Shown: piece after piece, positions 63,807 through 64,000 of the stretch
Numbering within the stretch: the first letter of the stretch is position 1
Layout: each line of letters starts with the position of its first letter
Origin: Bacillota bacterium
Lineage (GTDB): Bacteria > Bacillota > Clostridia > Acetivibrionales > JANLFN01
DNA length: 64,000 bases
Reading direction: 5' to 3'
NCBI GenBank assembly: GCA_023397675.1
Contig: JAEWTV010000093.1
Span: 1-64,000 of the forward strand
The notes under the pieces: generated by a model
The model's database searches: none
Told to the model about the DNA's origin: nothing
The model's input: only the letters and a program-made list of their open reading frames with translations
Position numbers and translations under genes: made by a program

Positions 63807-64000
63807 TTAGATTATGAAGAACTTCTTTGATTTAGCAATATTTTTTAATTTTATACCTGCTGTTGTCGTTGTTACCATTTTGCTATCGGAAGTAAGTTGT
63901 TTAATCAGCATTTTGGGCCTATCCCCTTCAAGACCAGGTGTATGCCTACTAATTAGAGAATAAACAATCCTTACTTTTTTATCAAATTCATCTGTATCTT
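63807..64000 (-). CDS. C-terminal part of an unknown protein (runs off the right edge)
   Basis: The last 64 codons of a minus-strand reading frame end at TAA (63807-63809). The readable part is basic, soluble, with a Lys-rich C-terminus (IKLKNIAKSKKFF). It is open across the edge with codon use like its neighbours, but too short to recognise. Confidence 0.5.
   Translation of the reverse strand, partial: DTDEFDKKVRIVYSLISRHTPGLEGDRPKMLIKQLTSDSKMVTTTTAGIKLKNIAKSKKFFII

Overview
The window is AT-rich chromosomal DNA from a spore-forming, monoderm Clostridia-type Firmicute. The nearest fit is the cellulolytic Ruminiclostridium group; this is an inference from the sugar three-component sensor, the many OmpR-type two-component systems, the SpoVD-like transpeptidase and the YtaF and AbrB/SpoVT-type proteins. 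I see no prophage, insertion sequence or CRISPR array. The right end shows signs of transfer: a GC-richer two-gene block between 45-bp direct repeats, and repeated copies of the 3' end of an initiator tRNA gene.

Layout. 1-7147 (minus strand): a sugar-sensing set (solute-binding sensor lipoprotein, 5TM-less dCache-type histidine kinase, AraC-type response regulator) upstream of an ABC sugar-binding lipoprotein, with the first permease gene running off the left edge. 7274-13091 (minus): two paired proteins of unknown function, a VanRS-like two-component system, a D,D-carboxypeptidase and a sensor-like membrane protein without a kinase ATPase domain. 13126-18425: an ion transporter with a long leader, small Cys/Gly-rich peptides, HelD, and two small genes. 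18521-23850: two-component system plus FtsX-type ABC exporter. 23877-27888: manganese-related TerC under a yybP-ykoY riboswitch, YtaF, tandem LiaF-like proteins, CorA. 27930-34364: PilZ, HAD phosphatase, flavodoxin/ferredoxin protein, AbrB-type regulator, a penicillin-binding protein with a duplicated segment, a 218-nt palindromic structure and a hemerythrin. 34554-39852: a second two-component system plus FtsX-type ABC exporter.

39880-49960 (minus) is the most unusual region. A second VanRS-like pair, closely paralogous to the one at 9379-11149, heads a run encoding a TolC-like coiled-coil protein, MalF- and MalG-type permeases, a HlyD/MacA-type adaptor, a MacB-type permease without an ATPase, a solute-binding lipoprotein, and a second ATPase-less sensor homologue whose phospho-acceptor His is replaced by Asp. 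No ATPase gene is present. The two VanRS cassettes share a promoter-proximal block in front of their different cargo genes, which suggests duplicated, diverged envelope-stress modules.

50237-63806: a DMT transporter, a stalk-domain secreted protein, peroxiredoxin, nitroreductase, a cytochrome-b5-like lipoprotein beside a ferric-reductase-like flavoprotein (a likely surface electron-transfer pair), Nramp manganese transporter, acyltransferase and radical SAM protein, then the GC-richer zinc-ribbon block and tRNA-fMet. Recurrent themes are envelope-stress sensing (four OmpR-type two-component systems) and manganese handling (TerC, YtaF, MntH).
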